29,870 nt of DNA, from NCBI GenBank assembly GCA_018398765.1, contig JAHBMJ010005890.1:62729-92598 (forward strand), read 5' to 3'. Made by a program: the position numbers and the translations under genes. This DNA comes from Chromera velia. Lineage: Eukaryota > Sar > Chromeraceae. Shown piece by piece: positions 29,663 through 29,870 of the stretch; the stretch's first letter is position 1; the number at the start of each line of letters is the position of its first letter. The notes beneath the pieces were generated by a model that saw only the letters and a program-made list of their open reading frames with translations, was not told the origin of the DNA and did not search any database.

Positions 29663-29870
29663 TGCGCTGCTGGACGGAAAGGAGGAGACGGAGAAGCACG
29701 CACCGGGCTGTCCTTGAAGTGACAGAATCGCCAGAATGCACAACAGGGGAAAGGGCAAAGGGACAGTGGAAGAAAAAGGGCCACGCATTAAACCGAGGCC
29801 CGTCACGTACGTGACCTTGCTGCAGGGAATCAGACAGGTCGACAGAAGGACGGATCTCTCTTACTTCTCA

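Noticed and set aside
1-29870. tRNA genes
   Set aside because: I saw no cloverleaf with the conserved GGTTCGANTCC-type arm on either strand by eye; a tRNA scan would be needed to exclude one.

Overview
The window reads as nuclear DNA of a eukaryote. Genes are split by GT-AG introns, intergenic spaces are long, and microsatellites of up to about 900 bp lie inside introns and between genes. There is one scaffold gap of N (2207-2370) and a single N at 11207. Introns mostly end in (T)GCAG|G, and donor bases after GT vary freely (GTAGGT, GTCGGT, GTGGGT, GTCCGC, GTAAGT). A DJ-1 homologue, a secretory-pathway methyltransferase with CW...CC modules and CEHG-type Cys/His repeats fit a protist. A photosynthetic alveolate such as a chromerid is my best guess, but that is inference and the sequence alone does not prove it.

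Layout. (1) 1-7350, plus strand: exons of two unrecognised genes, A (172-480 and 2388-3005) and B (about 6564-7342). Their 3' ends share a duplicated segment of about 440 bp, and each copy lies downstream of a huge CT-rich tetranucleotide tract. (2) 7343-8210: AT-rich spacer. (3) 8211-11995, minus strand: a six-exon gene whose phases all close. It encodes a predicted 537-residue protein with an N-terminal signal anchor or signal peptide, Cys-rich CW...CC modules and a C-terminal class I SAM methyltransferase domain. (4) 12009-13160: intergenic. (5) 13162-14842, minus strand: a broken, duplicated coding block that includes a decayed array of 54-bp zinc-type repeats. (6) 15135-17147, minus strand: exons of a probable gene with an SP-RING-like (SUMO E3 type) motif. 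(7) 18292-21095, plus strand: a three-exon gene for a 789-residue protein with a short ordered/coiled-coil N-terminus and a long disordered Pro-rich tail. (8) 21096-26644: about 5.5 kb with no gene I can support. (9) 26645-29662, minus strand: a complete six-exon DJ-1/PARK7-family gene of 186 residues with its nucleophilic cysteine at position 106.

The genes do not form an operon or an obvious functional cluster. The most reliable calls are DJ-1, the methyltransferase and the three-exon Pro-rich gene, because splice phases and protein motifs agree across every exon.
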